Assembly: GCA_036008175.1 (NCBI GenBank)
Contig: DASYOB010000144.1
Coordinates: 1 to 15,315, forward strand
Direction: 5' to 3'
Length of the DNA stretch: 15,315 bases
Origin: DATARH01 sp036008175
GTDB lineage: Bacteria > Pseudomonadota > Alphaproteobacteria > ATCC43930 > CGMCC-115725
The notes below the pieces were generated by a model, which worked only from the letters and a program-made list of their open reading frames with translations, ran no database searches and was not told where the DNA came from. Positions 12,656-15,315 of this stretch are shown here, piece by piece; positions within the stretch are counted from its first letter, which is position 1; every line of letters starts with the position of its first letter. The position numbers and the translations under genes were made by a program.

Positions 12656-14233
12656 ATGAGCCTCATCGCGCCCCTACTGCCGGAAAACGCCCCGTTCTCG
12701 CCGCGGCAGCGCGCCTGGATCGACGGTTATCTCGCCGGGTTGTTCGGCGAGATGGTCGGTGCATCCGACGCTGCGAGCGCGCCAACCGTCGCCGAGGAGC
12801 TCCCGGACCCCGAGAATTTTCCGTGGCACGACCCGACCTTGCCGCTGGACGAGCGCCTCGCGCTGGCCGAGGGCCGGGCCCCGGCCCGCAGGCTGATGTC
12901 GGCGATGGCCCAGCTGGATTGCGGACAATGCGGCTATCTCTGCCAGACTTACGCCGAGGCAATCGCGCGCGGCGACGAAAAGCAGCTGACCCGCTGCGCC
13001 CCAGGCGGCAAGACGACCTCGCGCGCGCTCAAGGAGTTGCTCGCGAACCTAGATGCGCCTCCCGTAGCGCCCACCCAGCCTGCGGTTCCCGACACGTCGG
13101 CGGCAGTGCCAGCCGCGCCATCCACGGAGCCCACGGCGGCGCGCCTTGTCGCGGCGAGGCGGCTCAACCGCGATGGCTCGCAAAAGGACACAAGGCACAT
13201 CGTCATCGCCGATGAGGCCGGCGCGCTCGGCTACGCGGTCGGCGACAGCCTCGGCGTCGTCGCACGCAACTGCCCCGAGCTTGTGCAAGCAGCCATCGAG
13301 CGCCTTGGCGTCCGGCCGGACACTCCGGTGATGTCGCCCGACGGCATCGAGCGGCCGCTCGCCGAGGCGTTGTCGAACCATTGCGAGATCCGCCGCCCCT
13401 CCGATCAGGCAATCGAGGTTCTATCCTCACGCGCTCACGACATCGACGAGTCGCGGCTGTTGCAGGCGATGGCCGAAGGCTACCCCGGCGCCGGCCCGGA
13501 AGATCCAGACCTCCTCGACCTGCTCGAATACTTCCGATCGGCGCGGCCCCCGCTCTCCGAGCTGATCTCGGCGCTCCATCCGCTGCAGCCGCGGCTTTAT
13601 TCGATCGCCTCCTCGCCAAAAATAGCCGCTGGCCAGGTGCATCTGACGGTCGAACCGGTGCGCTACGAGAAGCGAGCGCGCCGACGCGGAGGCGTCGCCT
13701 CGACGTTTCTCTGCGACCGCCTCGCCGCCGGCGAGGCGGTCGCGGTGTTCGTGCGGCCGAGCGAGGCTTTCCGCCTAGCGCCGCCCGACCGGCCAATGAT
13801 CATGATCGGTCCCGGCACCGGCATCGCGCCGTTTCGCGCCTTCCTGCAGGAGCGGCGTGCGACAGGGGCGCGCGGCCGCAACTGGCTGTTCTGCGGCAAC
13901 CCGCACCGGCAGACCGACTTCCTCTACGAGGACGAACTGCTCGAATACAGCCGCGACGGCCTTCTCGCCCGGCTCGACACCGCGTTCTCGCGCGACCAGG
14001 AGCACAAGGTCTACGTCCAGCACCGAATGCTCGAAAACGCCGCCGAGCTGTGGGCCTGGCTCGAAGACGGTGCGCATTTCTACGTCTGCGGCGACGCCGA
14101 GCGGATGGCCCGCGATGTCGATCGCGGGTTGGCCTACATCGTCGCCAAGCAGGGCCGGATGGGGCCGGCCGCCGCCAAATCCTACCTCGTGCACCTCGCC
14201 AGCGAGGGCCGCTACCAGCGGGATGTCTATTGA
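12656..14233 (+). CDS. NADPH flavoprotein reductase subunit, CysJ-like with Fe-S domain
   Basis: The 525-residue electron-donor subunit takes electrons from NADPH through FAD to the siroheme partner. The N-terminus carries 'FSPRQRAWIDGY' (14-25). An RnfB-like Fe-S domain has C89, C92, C96 and C114 followed by 'PGG', likely holding a [4Fe-4S] cluster. An Ala/Pro-rich linker (about 133-165) leads to the CysJ-like FAD domain ('RLYSIASS' 313-320, 'GVASTFL') and the pyridine-nucleotide domain ('GPGTGIAPFRAF' from 385, 'SRDQEHKVYVQ' 445-455, 'FYVCGDAERMA'). It ends 'RYQRDVY', like E. coli CysJ. The S-R...K-Y-Q pattern indicates NADPH. There is no flavodoxin/FMN domain, so the Fe-S domain probably takes over one-electron transfer. 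GGAGG lies nine bases before the ATG. Confidence 0.92.
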   Translation: MSLIAPLLPENAPFSPRQRAWIDGYLAGLFGEMVGASDAASAPTVAEELPDPENFPWHDPTLPLDERLALAEGRAPARRLMSAMAQLDCGQCGYLCQTYAEAIARGDEKQLTRCAPGGKTTSRALKELLANLDAPPVAPTQPAVPDTSAAVPAAPSTEPTAARLVAARRLNRDGSQKDTRHIVIADEAGALGYAVGDSLGVVARNCPELVQAAIERLGVRPDTPVMSPDGIERPLAEALSNHCEIRRPSDQAIEVLSSRAHDIDESRLLQAMAEGYPGAGPEDPDLLDLLEYFRSARPPLSELISALHPLQPRLYSIASSPKIAAGQVHLTVEPVRYEKRARRRGGVASTFLCDRLAAGEAVAVFVRPSEAFRLAPPDRPMIMIGPGTGIAPFRAFLQERRATGARGRNWLFCGNPHRQTDFLYEDELLEYSRDGLLARLDTAFSRDQEHKVYVQHRMLENAAELWAWLEDGAHFYVCGDAERMARDVDRGLAYIVAKQGRMGPAAAKSYLVHLASEGRYQRDVY

Positions 14234-14296
14234 ACCCATAGGCGGCCGGGCCCCGCCACCGCCCTGAACCGCGTCGTTCCGCAACGGAGACAGTGC

Positions 14297-15109
14297 ATGT
14301 TCCTGGAAACCGTCGACCAGTTCGCCGAGACAGCCGCCGCCAAATCGGCCTATCTGCGTCGCTCGCCGGCCGGCTTCACGATCAGTTCGATGATGGCCGG
14401 CTGCTACGTCGGGCTCGGCATCGTCCTGATCTTCTGCGTCGGCAACGCGGTCGATCCGAGCATCCGCCCGGTGGTGATGGGCGCCTCGTTCGGGATCGCG
14501 CTGACCCTGGTGATCTTTGCCGGCTCCGACCTGTTCACGGGCCACACGATGTTCATGACGCATGGCTGGTTGCAGGGGCGCGTCGGCCTGCGCGAGCTGG
14601 CGGCGAGCTGGGGCATGACCTGGGCCGGCAACCTGCTCGGCTGCGCGCTTCTGGCGGCGCTGTTCGTGGCCGGCGGCGGCGGGCCGGCGCTGCTCGGGCT
14701 CGGCGGCAAGGCGCCGCTGATCGTGACCGTCGCGGCGGCCAAGATGAACGCCCCCGCGCTCGAACTCGTTGCCCGCGCGATCCTGTGCAACTGGCTCGTC
14801 TGCCTCGCGATCTGGACCTCGGCGCGGATGACCAACGACACCGCCAGATGCATCGCGATCTTCTGGTGCCTTTATGCCTTCATCGCCAGCGGATTTGAGC
14901 ACTCGGTCGCCAACATGACCTTGCTGTCGATCGCGCTGATCGCGCCGCACCCCGAAACCGTCACCCTCGGCGGGCTCGCCTGGAACCTGTTGTTGGTCAC
15001 GATCGGCAACGCCATCGCCGGCGCCGGCATTATGGGAATCGGCTACTGGGCCGCCTCGCGCACCCCCGAAGCGACCACGGCTGCGGCGAGCCTCGCGGCC
15101 GCGGAATAG
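14297..15109 (+). CDS. nirC: Nitrite channel, formate/nitrite transporter family
   Basis: A 270-residue inner-membrane protein of the FNT family, a pentameric channel. It agrees with E. coli NirC over nearly its whole length: 'MAGCYVGLGIVLIF' near the start, 'VMGASFGIALTLVIFAGSDL' and 'FTGHTMF', then 'LCNWLVCLAIW' and the pore histidine segment 'FIASGFEHSVANMTL'. These match NirC better than FocA, so nitrite is the probable substrate. Six helices are expected. GGAG eight bases before the ATG supports the start. It lies 63 bases after the flavoprotein stop on the same strand, with no clear terminator between, so it is probably cotranscribed and supplies nitrite to the reductase. Confidence 0.93.
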   Translation: MFLETVDQFAETAAAKSAYLRRSPAGFTISSMMAGCYVGLGIVLIFCVGNAVDPSIRPVVMGASFGIALTLVIFAGSDLFTGHTMFMTHGWLQGRVGLRELAASWGMTWAGNLLGCALLAALFVAGGGGPALLGLGGKAPLIVTVAAAKMNAPALELVARAILCNWLVCLAIWTSARMTNDTARCIAIFWCLYAFIASGFEHSVANMTLLSIALIAPHPETVTLGGLAWNLLLVTIGNAIAGAGIMGIGYWAASRTPEATTAAASLAAAE

Positions 15110-15148
15110 CGGATACCGCTCTGGCGGAGAATGTACCGGCAATGCCGG
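15108..15148 (+). terminator. Two short tandem hairpins after nirC, possible terminator
   Basis: AGCGG-ATA-CCGCT (15108-15120) begins within the nirC stop codon, and CCGGC-AAT-GCCGG (15136-15148) follows. Each is a 5-bp GC-rich stem with a three-base loop, without a T-run. They may slow or end transcription, but such short stems are frequent in GC-rich DNA. Confidence 0.25.
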
Positions 15149-15315
15149 CCCTCGTGTTTGGTGTGGCGCGCCGGCTCACTGTTCGCCGACATTTCAGCGG
15201 AGCTGACGACAAGGGGCGCAGCGTGGTTCGCGAACGCGCCGATCTCCGCGAGCACGTTGCCGTCCGCTTCGTCAACATCCGGCCCGGGCGGCCGCTGCCC
15301 GCTGCCGCCGGGGAT
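15149..15315. other. Unassigned right edge of the window
   Basis: All strong signals end here. A minus-strand frame is open from the window edge to a TAG inside the nirC 3' end, and plus-strand frames starting at 15131 and 15142 are open to the edge. None resembles a family I know, none has a clear ribosome-binding site, and open frames are common by chance at this GC content. I cannot assign a gene. Confidence 0.3.

Noticed and set aside
13775..15142. A 455-codon open frame on the minus strand across the flavoprotein end and nirC
   Set aside because: It runs antisense to two well-supported genes, and its low-complexity Arg/Gly/Asp/Ala content is that of a shadow frame.
15030..15278. Minus-strand frames entering from the right edge
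   Set aside because: They overlap the nirC 3' end, lack a recognisable family or ribosome-binding site, and several frames are open at once here.

Overview
The window is GC-rich proteobacterial DNA with tightly packed, high-GC3 genes. A Shemin-type 5-aminolevulinate synthase (hemA) places it in the Alphaproteobacteria. The style of several small proteins suggests a Rhodospirillales- or Hyphomicrobiales-like host, but I cannot name a genus. No rRNA, tRNA or CRISPR array is visible, and no stretch over about 300 bases lacks a gene.

Left end (about 1-1770): the right-hand edge of an integrative element. On the minus strand lie a DUF4102-type tyrosine integrase, a small excisionase/AlpA-like helix-turn-helix protein and the first codons of a gene that leaves the window. 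Between the integrase and hemA are a tandem 8-bp repeat (candidate arm sites) and an inverted repeat over the hemA stop codon (candidate attachment core or terminator). The rest of the element lies to the left, outside the window.

Middle (1768-9657): ordinary chromosomal genes. On the minus strand are amidase, a coupled small lipoprotein, and hemA. A small membrane protein (plus) converges on a MaiA-like zeta-class glutathione transferase (minus). Divergent from the latter is aminopeptidase N (pepN, plus), whose stop codon overlaps that of a phthalate-dioxygenase-reductase-type flavo-iron-sulfur protein (minus). Upstream of that reductase on the same strand are a small three-helix membrane protein and an orphan SsuA/NMT1-like periplasmic binding protein.

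Right end (about 10814-15109): the most interesting part, a probable nitrite-assimilation operon. It holds a siroheme/[4Fe-4S] reductase, a CysJ-like NADPH flavoprotein whose flavodoxin domain is replaced by an RnfB-like Fe-S domain, and a NirC nitrite channel. A very good match to a sigma-54 -24/-12 promoter lies just upstream of the first gene, fitting nitrogen control. The two reductase subunits share a short N-terminal motif with identical spacing, which may be a common docking or assembly signal. The likely path is NirC importing nitrite, then NADPH to FAD to [4Fe-4S] to siroheme, giving ammonia. Sulfite is the main alternative substrate. The divergent binding-protein operon may belong to the same physiology, but that is inference.
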